Assembly: GCA_032718475.1 (NCBI GenBank)
Contig: JAUCBJ010005946.1
Location: 18,644-82,643 of the forward strand
Direction of reading: 5' to 3'
Length of the DNA stretch: 64,000 bases
Origin: Nemertoderma westbladi
Taxonomy: Eukaryota > Xenacoelomorpha > Nemertodermatida > Nemertodermatidae
The first letter of the stretch is position 1. Every line of letters starts with the position of its first letter. Of this stretch, positions 1-12,000 are shown one piece after another. Under the pieces are notes generated by a model. It ran no database searches. It was not told where the DNA came from and saw only the letters and a program-made list of their open reading frames with translations. Position numbers and translations under genes: made by a program.

Positions 1-681
1 TATAGTTTATCTTTAAGTCTGATTGATTTTATGATACCTGAAATGATCCATTTTTTACCAAATACTTTGGATATATCATCGTAGAAACGATCAAATTTGT
101 CAGCCGGGAAATATAATTATCGGTGTACTACAAGTTTAGATGAGAGTTTATATCGTTTAAAAAACATTGTTCGTCATATTTAGAGTAATCGAAAGATAGT
201 TTTGTTTTAGGATCATTGAAAACACATTTATATTTTTGGCAATGATGAAGGTAGTGTGGGGTCACAGTTAATGATGCATTTAATGTAGGTGATGCGAAAT
301 GAATTGAGTGGGAATAACAGCGTCTGTCTGACAGACGGTCGCTACTAGTAGATTGTGCCTATTATTAGCGATTTTGAATTAGGTCGAGAAATTTTAACTC
401 ATTAGTTTTCGAGTCCCTGGGATTTGGAACTCAGGAAACTCTGTGACTTGTATTGAGTCTCTTAAGTAGTAACGTATAAGTAAGTATAAGTAGTTACGTA
501 GGTAACCGTTTATAAAATTCTATGTTTTTTTTAATTGAAAAAGTTTCCGTAAAAGTAAAAATATCAAATTTATATTCAAGAATTTTAAGAAACTGGCTTA
601 TTATGTAATCAAAATAAGAAAGGTTTTGACAGTTTAAATTAAAAAATACAGAAAAGCTATTTGGTTTCGTGGAAGAAAGTC
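1..681. other. AT-rich sequence, nothing recognised
   Basis: No open reading frame, RNA gene or repeat family was recognised here. It lies just 3' of the possible - strand terminal exon that stops at 682-684, so it may hold that gene's 3' UTR; no clear polyadenylation signal was singled out. Confidence 0.4.
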
Positions 682-812
682 TTAAGATAATGTATCTTTA
701 TCAAACTCCACATTGGTAATATTTAGCTCAGGGTCAATATTTGAAAAAGTTTGATTTAAATGATTTATTTCTAGCGCAATAACGAATCGTTTAAAATCTC
801 CCTCGTCTTCAT
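682..812 (-). CDS. Possible terminal exon of an unidentified - strand gene
   Basis: Read on the - strand, an open frame of 42 residues plus a TAA stop starts directly after a strong acceptor (pyrimidine-rich tract ending CTGTTTTAG at 813-821). It would begin with two bases of a split codon. The peptide is acidic and not low-complexity (starts EDEGDFKRFVIALEINHL and ends FDKDTLS), which looks like real protein. No family was recognised and no other exon of the gene was found in the window. The acceptor tract is the end of a 52-bp tandem repeat. It could still be a chance open frame. Confidence 0.35.
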
Positions 813-814
813 CT

Positions 815-1021
815 AAAACAGATGAAAAGGGTAAACGTCATTAAAACGGCAAGAGATATAAAAAATAAAACAGATGAAAAGGGTAAACGTCATTAAAACG
901 GCAAGAGATATAAAAAATAAAACAGATGAAAAGGGTAAACGTCATTAAAACGGCAAGAGATATAAAAAATAAAACAGATGAAAAGGGTAAACGTCATTAA
1001 AACGGCAAGAGATATAAAAAT
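815..1021. repeat. Tandem repeat, 52-bp unit, 4 copies
   Basis: The core AAACAGATGAAAAGGGTAAA recurs at exact 52-base spacing (cagatg at 819, 871, 923, 975). The copies are almost identical, implying recent expansion. On the - strand each unit carries the pyrimidine tract that forms the acceptor of the putative exon at 682-812, but the internal copies read CTGTTTTAT where the exon-proximal one reads CTGTTTTAG, so only the last copy keeps the AG. Confidence 0.9.
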
Positions 1022-1199
1022 AGGTGTTACTTTTATTTGAGATAAAAATTCACCACGGGAAAAATGCTGACCACAAGGCAGATGAAAGGTTGATTCACAT
1101 AGAGCACAAGAAAAATTTTATGTATGAATTTAAAATTGGGGAAAAGCAAAAAGCACAGGAATTGGGAATGGGATTTTGGTACATGGAATGGGGCGTTTG

Positions 1200-1680
1200 G
1201 GCATTCTAACATTCCTGGAAGACTTTAATGCAAGTCTGCATCAATCACCTACATCGCGTCACAAGTCCCAGATAGATTCATTTTCTGTTTCGTAGGAAAT
1301 ACAGGAGCTCTATACAAGACTGTAACGCATTTACACTTCGACCCTTCTCCAGTGATCACCGCCTTATTGTGGCCAAGGTAAGACTAGTCTGCGTGCTAGC
1401 AGAACAACGAAATCTGCCTTGCCGCGGCATGACTGGTCCTCTTTGTTGCAACAGCCAAGTGTGAGATCCAGCTTCACACTACAGCTGAGCAATAGGTATG
1501 AGGTTCTTGTCTCTGAGGCGGCAGATCACTATGAGGGCTATACTGCCTTCACAGAAGCAGTTAAGTTAGCAGCTGCAGAAAAAGTTCCTGTATACCCTCG
1601 AAACAGGAAAAAGGCCCCCTGGACTGACCACAAAATTAGGAAGTGCCGAAATGACCTCTATAAGGCGCAGAAAGATGTCG
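1200..1680 (+). pseudogene. LINE endonuclease-domain fragment (degenerate)
   Basis: Reading frames here, broken by stops and frame changes, resemble the C-terminal part of the apurinic-like endonuclease and the linker before reverse transcriptase in non-LTR retrotransposons (the type often annotated as craniofacial development protein 2-like). Recognisable parts are an LEDFNAS-like piece near 1215, an SDHRLIVAKVR-like strand near 1350-1380, and the linker from 1419 (LSNRYEVLVSEA, then KKAPWTDHKIRKCRNDLYKAQ-like). The frame runs into a SINE at about 1677. The matching RT end lies at 3838-4425, so this may be one old element opened by later insertions. It is not functional. Confidence 0.6.
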
Positions 1681-1918
1681 TAGTGTCCGAGTGGATACGG
1701 CGCATGAACTGCTTACACAATAGTGTTTGGTGGCCCAGGTTCGAATCCGACTAAAGGCTGTAGAAATTTCGCATTGTTGTGTCCCTAGGCAAGACACTTT
1801 AGACATTAGTTAGTGCCTACGCCAACCCAGCGGTATAATGGGAACCTAGCTTTGCTGGGGTAATGATAATAAAAGCGCTTTGAGTATGCCGAGCATAATA
1901 AAGCGCTATATAATTAAC
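1677..1918 (+). mobile_element. tRNA-derived SINE, + orientation
   Basis: About 240 bp homologous along its length to the reverse-oriented copy at 5600-5880. The head is tRNA-like, with the B-box sequence GGTTCGAATCC near 1738. The body includes GTCCCTAGGCAAGACACTTT and the 3' end is the AAAGCGCTATATAAT block typical of deuterostome SINE/LINE tails. It interrupts the LINE endonuclease fragment and is followed at once by a 15-bp hairpin array rather than an (ATT)n tail. Confidence 0.75.
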
Positions 1919-1920
1919 CA

Positions 1921-2175
1921 AGCAGGACAATTCGTTCTCGGGAAATTCGGTTCGGACAATTCGGTCCCGGACAATTCGGTCCCGGACAATTCGGTCCCGG
2001 GCAATTCGGTCCCGGACAATTCGGTCCCATTAATTTTGTATTTTGGGACCGAATTGTCCGGGACCAAATTCTCCGTGACCGAATTGTCCGGAGACAGACT
2101 GGGACAAATTCGGCCCCAAAACATACATATTAATGGGACCGAATTGTCCGGGACCGAATTGTCCGGGAACAAAAT
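1921..2175. repeat. 15-bp motif array arranged as a hairpin
   Basis: Several copies of GGACAATTCGGTCCC run in direct orientation from about 1926 to 2030, followed by the reverse complement GGGACCGAATTGTCC from about 2044 to 2168. The whole block can fold on itself. The overlapping open frames on both strands (NSVPD-type repeats) are by-products of the 15-bp period. A second, smaller version is at 2545-2675. Confidence 0.85.
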
Positions 2176-2544
2176 TGATAATGGTGAATGTTCTAGAAAC
2201 TTAGTAGATATTTTTATAGTAGTTTATATAGGTTTTTATAGTGTTTTTTTTACTTTGTTAAAAGATTTTACTTTTTTTGTTAACATTATTACTTATGGTA
2301 GCTAGTGGAGCTAGTGAATTATTTACTATCTAGTAATAGTAGTATGTATTTAAAATGTTTAAAACTGATTTAAGTAACAGGTAAAAAAGATGGTGTTGAC
2401 CAGTAGTACTATTAAATTAAAATAAGCTATTAATTTAACAGCAATTTATTCTTGAATCTATACATATTAAATGCTAAATAAGTAGCAAAATATTAGTAAT
2501 TCAATTTTCATAGTATTTTGTTTTTGGTCCGAATTATGTTTCTA
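2176..2544. other. AT-rich spacer between the two 15-bp hairpin arrays
   Basis: T- and A-rich sequence without a supported gene. Because matching hairpin arrays flank it, it may be the interior of a small non-autonomous element, but no target-site duplication was identified. Confidence 0.35.
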
Positions 2545-2675
2545 TCAGGAACCGGACAATTAGGTCCCGGACAATTCGGTCCTAGGACAATTCGATCCCG
2601 GACAATTCAATCCCGAACAATTCCGTCCCATTTATTTAGTGTTTAGGGACGAAATTGTCCGGAACAGAATTGTTG
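2545..2675. repeat. Second 15-bp motif hairpin array
   Basis: Diverged copies of GGACAATTCGGTCCC (2549-2630) are followed by inverted copies (GGGACGAAATTGTCC from 2646). Same motif and same direct-then-inverted order as 1921-2175, but shorter and more mutated. Confidence 0.75.
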
Positions 2676-2949
2676 AATTGAACAAATAAGTTGGTGCCAG
2701 TTCCCAAGAAGGCCAACTACCTAACACTCTATGGTTCTTTTCGGAGAATCTCATTGATCTCGATTGCTGCAAAGCTATACAATAGACAGATGGCATTCCG
2801 GTACCATTACTAGTGCATAGATTCCATGCCTCAACATTCAATAGTGTCCTCAGCACTAGTACTGATTTGGATGCCGTAAAGTGCTGACAGCTATAGGTCC
2901 TGAGTGGCCCGGACCTGATCACCTGAGTACCTTGACACTGACTCACCAT

Positions 2950-3836
2950 GTCCTGGAATGTAATGTAGTTATATAGTATAGTGTAGTACATTTTTCTAGA
3001 AACCTTAATGAAATTGCATGAAATTTGAAACATAGATAGTTCCACCTCCCTCCTCCTCCGTGGGTGAGCCAGAATTTTTATTTTTGCTTTCAATCGTGTT
3101 TGAAAAGGGTGTCTCCGACGATATTGTACCATATACACTGCAGTTATTCTTCAACCTTATAATGATTTGTTGATATTGTTAGAAAGCTGGCCCTGTAAGG
3201 ATTCCAAATATGTAACATAATCTGAATTTCATTATAAAAAATGAGTATGATATGAATCATATCATACTCATTATATATTAATACAATGAGATATGAGCTT
3301 TCGAAAGTTGCTTGGTTTTGCGCCTGTGCGAGGTTATTTTATTCTATTTAACAAATAAATCATATTCTGGAACACTTTGTTTATGTATGAATAGAGCTAC
3401 AGTTATTGCATTGTTGCCCAGCTACGTATGGGATAAACAAAATGTTCTAGAAAATGGTGTATTTATTAAATAGAATAAAATAGCGCAGGTGTAAAACCAT
3501 TCAACTTTAGAATGCCTATATCTCAGCTGTTTTACGACGAAATTCAGATTGTTACATATTTGGAATCCTTGCATGGCCAGCTTTCCATTGGTACCAACAA
3601 ACAGCTATAAGGTAGAAGAATAACTGCGGTGTAACTGGTGTAATATCGCCGGAGACACCTTTTTCAAACACTTGTAGCTAAAGAATGACAGCAAAAATAA
3701 AAATTCTGGCTCACCCAGCAAGGAGGAGGGAAGTGAAACTATCTCTGTTTAAAATTTTATGCGATCTCATTAAGATTTGTAGAAATATTTGGGGGTGGGG
3801 GGCAGGTACCTGAATAACGACACTATATTCCAGAAT
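2950..3836. mobile_element. Large imperfect palindrome (foldback/MITE-like element)
   Basis: The two halves are inverted copies with roughly 80 percent match by eye, centred near 3400. Paired landmarks include CTGGAATGTAATGTAGTTAT (2950s) with its counterpart near 3820, TGGGTGAGCCAGAATTTTTA (about 3061) with its complement near 3700, and ATTCCAAATATGTAAC (about 3200) with its complement near 3555. The left arm contains an extra 31-bp perfect palindrome at 3241-3271. The - strand open frame 2632-3138 runs through it and is not considered a gene. The element ends where LINE RT homology starts, so it probably inserted into that LINE. Confidence 0.7.
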
Positions 3837-3837
3837 A

Positions 3838-4425
3838 TGTTCATAATTGTGGTTGACTATGTTCTACGCATGTCTTTAGATCATCACGATGATAATGGGG
3901 TGATGCCCAACGGCTCCTCAGCTCATTAGAACAGGCTGCTTCTATTGTTGGTCTTTTTATTAACTCCAGAAAGACCAAAATTTTGACAGTTATCTTTGAA
4001 AGTCCTCAGCAAGTCTCTGACCGGATGAGTATAAGCTCAAATGATGGTATGCTTGAGCATGTGGACGACTTCTGTTACCTGTGATCATGGATTCGGAAGT
4101 CAGGTGAGTATATAACATTGGAGGTGTCTCATTGGTTCCCCCAAGCTTGACACTAGAACAAAGCCGCCTCTGCTTTGCAGGACATTGCTTTCGCCGTGAG
4201 GACCAGCCAGTGCATAATCTTGTGCTTTGGCAGCCTCATGGAGTGAATAAGCATGGTGGACAGCCCATGACTTTCTTGAGACGCATCTTAAAGGACACTG
4301 GCCTTGAAGATGCGGATGATCTAGAAAATGTCATGGGTGATAGGGAGTTGTGGCGGCGCAATTTTGTCGACAAGCCGGCACAGCATTCTTAAAAATGCAT
4401 CTGCAATGCAGCATGCCTATACTAG
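3838..4425 (+). pseudogene. LINE reverse transcriptase C-terminal fragment with 3' end
   Basis: Broken frames read like the late part of a non-LTR retrotransposon ORF2: an LLSSLEQAASIVGLFINSRK segment (about 3905-3970) just after the catalytic region, then after a stop and frame change the terminal domain in an open frame 4132-4392 ([20 protein letters not shown], later [18 protein letters not shown], ending FVDKPAQHS and a stop). The same terminal domain occurs at 57530-58037 on the - strand, and about 85 bp of its 3' end was captured twice inside the LRRC34 intron array. Dead copy. Confidence 0.7.
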
Positions 4426-5595
4426 TAGTAGTAGTAGAAGATCCAGGACATGGTGTAGATAGGGTAGTATTTTTTATTTTTTATTTTTTAATTTTTATTA
4501 CCTGACTTACGCCTTCGATGGCTATAATTAAAATTGTAGGTCTAATATATAATATAAATTCATGACAGCAGGTAAAATTAGGTCAAACAGTTCTACGATA
4601 ATGATAATGATAATGATAATGATAATCATGATGATAATCATATATGCATATGGAACCGTAACGAGATATAAGATATAATGAAATAAAATCTAAAGTCAAA
4701 TATACAATTATAGGAGGCACATGAGGGTATAAAGTTCAGCAATATTTAGCCAGTGGGGGACAAGATTGGAAGGTGATAGCCAGTTTTGAGTGTATTTAAT
4801 AGTCCAAGTTGAAGAAGCTGAGGATGCATGTTTGTGTTGAAGTTCAAAGTTATAGTTGTTTAAAATTGATTTTAAACATAGTACTTGATGTGTTTGTTTA
4901 AAACTCAGGTCCATTGTGTTGCGTCTTCGCGATCCATCTATACAATTCTTTATACAGTAATTATTTGTTGCGAGGCTTATAAGGCATGGAATATCTTCTC
5001 TCCAGGCGCCTACCGAGTATTCTTACATCAGTTGGTCGTAATATATCCCAGTTAGGTTTTGGCTCAGGATGGTTGTGAACAGATGTGACACCGTTTTATT
5101 GGTGGTACTGAGAGGATTGTAGATTACCCGGAGACAGACAGCGACTTCAGACACAGACACTTATGCGACTACAGAGACAGCTACTTATTGTGGAGAAAGC
5201 GTAAACAGTGGGAATTAAGCAGTTTTCTTGATTGATTGGAATGCTTACTAAAATAAAAAAATAATTCATATGAAATATGTACTGTACAGTGTACACTAAT
5301 TATTTTCTTTTTAATCATCTACGGTAATTTGGTGTTGCAGTTTGCCATATAGTGCAGTTTGCCATATAGTAAATATCTATTGAAAAATAATATTGAATTT
5401 TAAATCAGATAACCAAAATACAATTTTTATCGTGTAGGGAGTCGAGATATTATAGAAAATATATTTCAAAAAATTAGAATTTCTATGATTTTATGACACA
5501 GAACTGTTTATTAAGATTTATCTGTGTGTGTGCAGCGGAAAATACCATGTATAATGAAAATTGTTGTATCGTTTGTAATATTTTATAATTAGATT
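4426..5595. other. No supported gene; microsatellites
   Basis: Contains short (AGT)n at about 4420-4436 and an (AATGAT)n run at about 4594-4640. A 68-residue - strand open frame (4708-4914) extends upstream with stops and has protein-like composition, but no family was recognised. The missing 5' exon of the metallopeptidase gene should lie in or before this stretch; no convincing signal-peptide exon was found. Confidence 0.4.
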
Positions 5596-5880
5596 ATAAT
5601 AATAATAATAATAATAATAATATTGGTTATTTATATAGCGCTTTATTATGCTCGGCATACTCAAAGCGCTTTTATTATCATTACCCCAGCAAAGCCAGGT
5701 TCCCATTATACCGCTGGGTTGACGTAGGCACTAATGTCTAAAGTGTCTTGCCTAGGGACACAACAGTGCGAAATTTCTACAGCCTTTAGTCGGATTCGAA
5801 CCTGCGCCACCAAACACTATTGTGTAAGCAGTTCAGGCGCCATATCCACTCAGACACTGCGACACTATAAGTGTAATTCG
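5596..5880 (-). mobile_element. tRNA-derived SINE with (ATT)n tail, - orientation
   Basis: Read on the - strand it has a tRNA-like head (CAGTGTCTGAGTGGATATGG, then B box GGTTCGAATCC near 5790-5800), the GTCCCTAGGCAAGACACTTT body and the AAAGCGCTATATAAATAACC block, ending in an (ATT)n run at about 5598-5622. It is a fuller copy of the SINE at 1677-1918 and sits 15 bp upstream of a metallopeptidase exon, i.e. in the intron before it. Confidence 0.85.
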
Positions 5881-5895
5881 ATAACCTAATTTTAG

Positions 5896-6090
5896 GGGCG
5901 ATGCCTGGAGGAATGTCAACTGTCGTCATGTTTCTCCCCCTCCCAACGCGGTTGTTGCCGAAATGAATTTGGATCCTTTCTATAAGAAATACCTTCACGC
6001 CTATGGAATTCCGATACTCAGTTCGGAGAATGTTCCTGATGAGGCACTTCGGAGAGCCTGTTACATTACTTGGTTCATGATGTTAGATAG
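5896..6090 (+). CDS. Metallopeptidase exon 1 (of those found)
   Basis: Acceptor CCTAATTTTAG at 5885-5895; donor AG|GTAGGT at 6089-6096. Starts with one base of a split codon and ends in phase 2. Encodes the conserved pre-catalytic segment that ends CYITWFMMLD plus a split Arg. The last 32 bases (6059-6090) are the seed of the intronic 44-bp array. Confidence 0.9.
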
Positions 6091-9000
6091 GTAGGTTATA
6101 CCTGTTACATTACTTGGTTCATGATGTTAGATAGGTAGGTTGTACTTGTTACATTACTTGGTTCATGATGTTAGATAGGTAGGTTATACTTGTTACATTA
6201 CTTGGTTCATGATGTTAGATACGTAGGTTATACTTGTTACATTACTTGGTTCATGATGTTAGATAGGTAGGTTATACTTGTTACATTACTTGGTTCATGG
6301 TGTTAGATAGGTAGGTTATACTTGTTACATTACTTGGTTCATGGTGTTAGATAGGTAGGTTATACTTGTTACATTACTTGGTTCTTTGTGTTAGATAGGT
6401 AGGTTATACCTGTTACATAACTTGGTTCATGATGTTAGATTGGTAGGTTATACTTGTTACATTACTTGGTTCATGATGTTCGATATGTAGGTTATACTTG
6501 TTACATTACTTGGTTCATGATGTTAGATAGGTAGGTTATATTTGTTACATTACTTGGTTCATGATGTTCGATATGTAGGTTATACTTGCTACATTACTTG
6601 GTTCATGGTGTTAGATAGGTAGGTTATACTTGTTACATTACTTGGTTCATGATGTTAGATAGGTAGGTTATACTTGTTACATTACTTGGTTCATGGTGTT
6701 AGATAGGTAGGTTATACTTGTTACATTACTTGGTTCATGATGTTCGATATGTAGGTTATACTTGTTACATTACTTGGTTCATGATGTTAGATAGGTATGT
6801 TATACTTGTTACATTACTTGGTTCATGATGTTAGATAGGTAGGTTATACTTGTTACATTACTTGGTTCATGATGTTAGATAGGTATGTTATACTTGTTAC
6901 ATTACTTGGTTCATGATGTTAGATTGGTAGGTTATACCTGTTACATAACTTGGTTCATGATGTTAGATTGGTAGGTTATACTTGTTACATTACTTGGTTC
7001 ATGATGTTAGATAGGTATGTTATACTTGTTACATTACTTGGTTCATGATGTTAGATAGGTAGGTTATACTTGTTACATTACTTGGTTCATGATGTTCGAT
7101 ATGTAGGTTATACTTGCTACATTACTTGGTTCATGGTGTTAGATAGGTAGGTTATATTTGTTACATTACTTGGTTCATGATGTTAGATTGGTAGGTTATA
7201 CCTGTTACATAACTTGGTTCATGATGTTAGATTGGTAGGTTATACTTGTTACATTACTTGGTTCATGATGTTAGATAGGTATGTTATACTTGCTACATTA
7301 CTTGGTTCATGGTGTTAGATAGGTAGGTTATACCTGTTACATAACTTGGTTCATGATGTTAGATTGGTAGGTTATACTTGTTACATTACTTGGTTCATGA
7401 TGTTAGATAGGTAGGTTATACCTGTTACATTACTTGGTTCATGATGTTAGATAGGTAGGTTATATTTGTTACATTACTTGGTTCATGATGTTAGATTGGT
7501 AGGTTATACTTGTTACATTACTTGGTTCATGATGTTCGATATGTAGGTTATACTTGCTACATTACTTGGTTCATGATGTTAGATAGGTAGGTTATATTTG
7601 TTACATTACTTGGTTCATGATGTTAGATTGGTAGGTTATACTTGTTACATTACTTGGTTCATGATGTTCGATATGTAGGTTATACTTGCTACATTACTTG
7701 GTTCATGATGTTAGATAGGTAGGTTATACTTGTTACATTACTTGGTTCATGATGTTCGATATGTAGGTTATACTTGCTACATTACTTGGTTCATGGTGTT
7801 AGATAGGTAGGTTATATTTGTTACATTACTTGGTTCATGATGTTAGATTGGTAGGTTATACTTGTTACATTACTTGGTTCATGATGTTCGATATGTAGGT
7901 TATACTTGCTACATTACTTGGTTCATGGTGTTAGATAGGTAGGTTATACCTGTTACATTACTTGGTTCATGATGTTAGATAAGTAGGTTATACTTGTTAC
8001 ATTGCTTGGTTCATGATGTTTGACAGATATATTATACTTGTTACATTACTTGGTTCATGATGTTAGATAGGTAGGTTATACTTGTTACGTTACTTGGTTC
8101 ATGATGTTAGATAAGTAGGTTATACTTGTTACATTGCTTGGTTCATGATGTTTGACAGATATATTATACTTGTTACATTACTTGGTTCATGATGTTAGAT
8201 AGGTATGCTATACTTGTTACATTACTTGGTTCATGATGTTAGATAGGTAGGTTATACTTGTTACATTACTTGGTTCATGATGTTAGATAGGTAGGTTATA
8301 CTTGTTACGTTACTTGGTTCATGGTGTTAGATAGGTAGGTTATACCTGTTACATTACTTGGTTCATGATGTTAGATAAGTAGGTTATACTTGTTACATTG
8401 CTTGGTTCATGATGTTTGACAGATATATTATACTTGTTACATTACTTGGTTCATGATGTTAGATAGGTAGGTTATACCTGTTACATTACTTGGTTCATGA
8501 TGTTAGATAAGTAGGTTATACTTGTTACATTGCTTGGTTCATGATGTTTGACAGATATATTATACTTGTTACATTACTTGGTTCATGATGTTAGATAGGT
8601 AGGTTATACTTGTTACGTTACTTGGTTCATGATGTGAAATAGGTAGGTTATACCTGTTACATAACTTGGTTCATGATGTTAGATAGGTATGTTATACTTG
8701 TTACATTACTTGGTTCATGATGTTAGATAGGTATGCTATACTTGTTACATTACTTGGTTCATGATGTTAGATAGGTAGGTTATACCTGTTACATTACTTG
8801 GTTCATGATGTTAGATAGGTTAAGTTTATACCTGTTACATTACTTGGTTCATGGTGTTAGATAGGTAGGATATACTTGTTACAATACTTGGTTCATGGTG
8901 TTAGATATGTAGGTTATACCTGTTACATTACTTGGTTCATGATGTTAGATAGGTAGGTTATATTTGTTACATTACTTGGTTCATGATGTTAGATAAGTAG

Positions 9001-12000
9001 GTTATACTTGTTACATTGCTTGGTTCATGATGTTTGACAGATATATTATACTTGTTACATTACTTGGTTCATGATGTTAGATAGGTAGGTTATACCTGTT
9101 ACATTACTTGGTTCATGATGTTAGATAAGTAGGTTATACTTGTTACATTGCTTGGTTCATGATGTTTGACAGATATATTATACTTGTTACATTACTTGGT
9201 TCATGGTGTTAGATAGGTAGGTTATACCTGTTACATTACTTGGTTCATGATGTTAGATAAGTAGGTTATACATGTTACATTGCTTGGTTCATGATGTTTG
9301 ACAGATATATTATACTTGTTACATTACTTGGTTCATGATGTTAGATAGGTAGGTTATACTTGTTACGTTACTTGGTTCATGATGTGAAATAGGTAGGTTA
9401 TACCTGTTACATAACTTGGTTCATGATGTTAGATAGGATAAGTTTATACCTGTTACATTACTTGGTTCATGGTGTTAGATAGGTAGGATATACTTGTTAC
9501 AATACTTGGTTCATGGTGTTAGATATGTAGGTTATACCTGTTACATCACTTGGTTCATGATGTTAGATAGGTAGGTTATACTTGTTACATTACTTGGTTC
9601 ATGATGTTAGATAGGTATGTTATACTTGTTACATTACTTGGTTCATGATGTTAGATAGGTATGTTATACTTGTTACATTACTTGGTTCATGATGTTAGAT
9701 AGGTAGGTTATACTTGTTACAATACTTGGTTCATGGTGTTAGATATGTAGGTTATACCTGTTACATTACTTGGTTCATGATGTTAGATAGGTAGGTTATA
9801 CTTGTTACATTACTTGGTTCATGATGTTAGATAGGTAGGTTATACTTGTTACATTACTTGGTTCATGATGTTAGATAGGTATGTTATACTTGTTACATTA
9901 CTTGGTTCATGATGTTAGATAGGTATGTTATACTTGTTACATTACTTGGTTCATGATGTTAGATAGGTATGCTATACTTGTTACATTACTTGGTTCATGA
10001 TGTTAGATAGGTATGCTATACTTGTTACATTACTTGGTTCATGATGTTAGATAGGTATGTTATACTTGTTACATTACTTGGTTCATGATGTTAGATAGGT
10101 ATGTTATACTTGTTACATTACTTGGTTCATGATGTTAGATAGGTAGGTTATACTTGTTACGTTACTTGGTTCATGATGTGAAATAGGTAGGTTATACCTG
10201 TTACATAACTTGGTTCATGATGTTAGATAGGTTAAGTTTATACCTGTTACATTACTTGGTTCATGGTGTTTGATAGGTAGGTTATACTTGTTACAATACT
10301 TGGTTCATGGTGTTAGATATGTAAGTTATACCTGTTACATTACTTGGTTCATGATGTTAGATAGGTAGGTTATACTTGTTACGTTACTTGGTTCATGATG
10401 TTAGATAGGTAGGTTATACCTGTTACATTACTTGGTTCATGATGTTAGATAGGTAGGTTATACTTGTTACGTTACTTGGTTCATGATGTGAAATAGGTAG
10501 GTTATACCTGTTACATAACTTGGTTCATGATGTTAGATAGGTTAAGTTTATACCTGTTCCATTACTTGGTTCATGGTGTTAGATAGGTAGGTTATACTTG
10601 TTACAATACTTGGTTCATGGTGTTAGATATGTAGGTTATACCTGTTACATTACTTGGTTCATGATGTTAGATAGGTAGGTTATACTTGTTACATTACTTG
10701 GTTCATGATGTTAGATAGGTATGTTATACTTGTTACATTACTTGGTTCATGATGTTAGATAGGTATGTTATACTTGTTACATTACTTGGTTCATGATGTT
10801 AGATAGGTATGCTATACTTGTTACATTACTTGGTTCATGATGTTAGATAGGTAGGTTATACTTGTTACATTACTTGGTTCATGATGTTAGATAGGTATGT
10901 TATACTTGTTACAATACTTGGTTCATGATGTTAGATAGGTATGTTATACTTGTTACATTACTTGGTTCATGATGTTAGATAGGTATGTTATACTTGTTAC
11001 ATTACTTGGTTCATGATGTTAGATAGGTATGCTATACTTGTTACATTACTTGGTTCATGATGTTAGATATGTAGGTTATACCTGTTACATTACTTGGTTC
11101 ATGATGTTAGATAGGTAGGTTATACTTGTTACATTACTTGGTTCATGATGTTAGATAGGTATGTTATACTTGTTACATTACTTGGTTCATGATGTTAGAT
11201 AGGTATGTTATACTTGTTACATTACTTGGTTCATGATGTTAGATAGGTATGCTATACTTGTTACATTACTTGGTTCATGATGTTAGATAGGTAGGTTATA
11301 CTTGTTACATTACTTGGTTCATGATGTTAGATAGGTTAAGTTTATACCTGTTCCATTACTTGGTTCATGGTGTTAGATAGGTAGGTTATACTTGTTACAA
11401 TACTTGGTTCATGGTGTTAGATATGTAGGTTATACCTGTTACATTACTTGGTTCATGATGTTAGATAGGTATGTTATACTTGTTACATTACTTGGTTCAT
11501 GATGTTAGATAGGTATGCTATACTTGTTACATTACTTGGTTCATGATGTTAGATAGGTAGGTTATACTTGTTACATTACTTGGTTCATGATGTTAGATAG
11601 GTATGTTATACTTGTTACATTACTTGGTTCATGATGTTAGATAGGTATGTTATACTTGTTACATTACTTGGTTCATGATGTTAGATAGGTATGCTATACT
11701 TGTTACATTACTTGGTTCATGATGTTAGATAGGTAGGTTATACTTGTTACATTACTTGGTTCATGATGTTAGATAGGTATGTTATACTTGTTACATTACT
11801 TGGTTCATGATGTTAGATAGGTATGTTATACTTGTTACATTACTTGGTTCATGATGTTAGATAGGTATGCTATACTTGTTACATTACTTGGTTCATGATG
11901 TTAGATAGGTAGGTTTTACTTGTTATATTACTTGGTTCATGATGTTAGATAGGTAGGTTATACTTGTTACAATACTTGGTTCATGGTGTTAGATATGTAG

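Noticed and set aside
1880-2305. Open frame of 141 codons with NSVPD repeats
   Set aside because: Follows the 15-bp hairpin array; a similar frame exists on the opposite strand.
2632-3138. 168-codon - strand open frame
   Set aside because: Runs from the hairpin array into one arm of the palindrome; no domain and the other arm does not preserve the frame.
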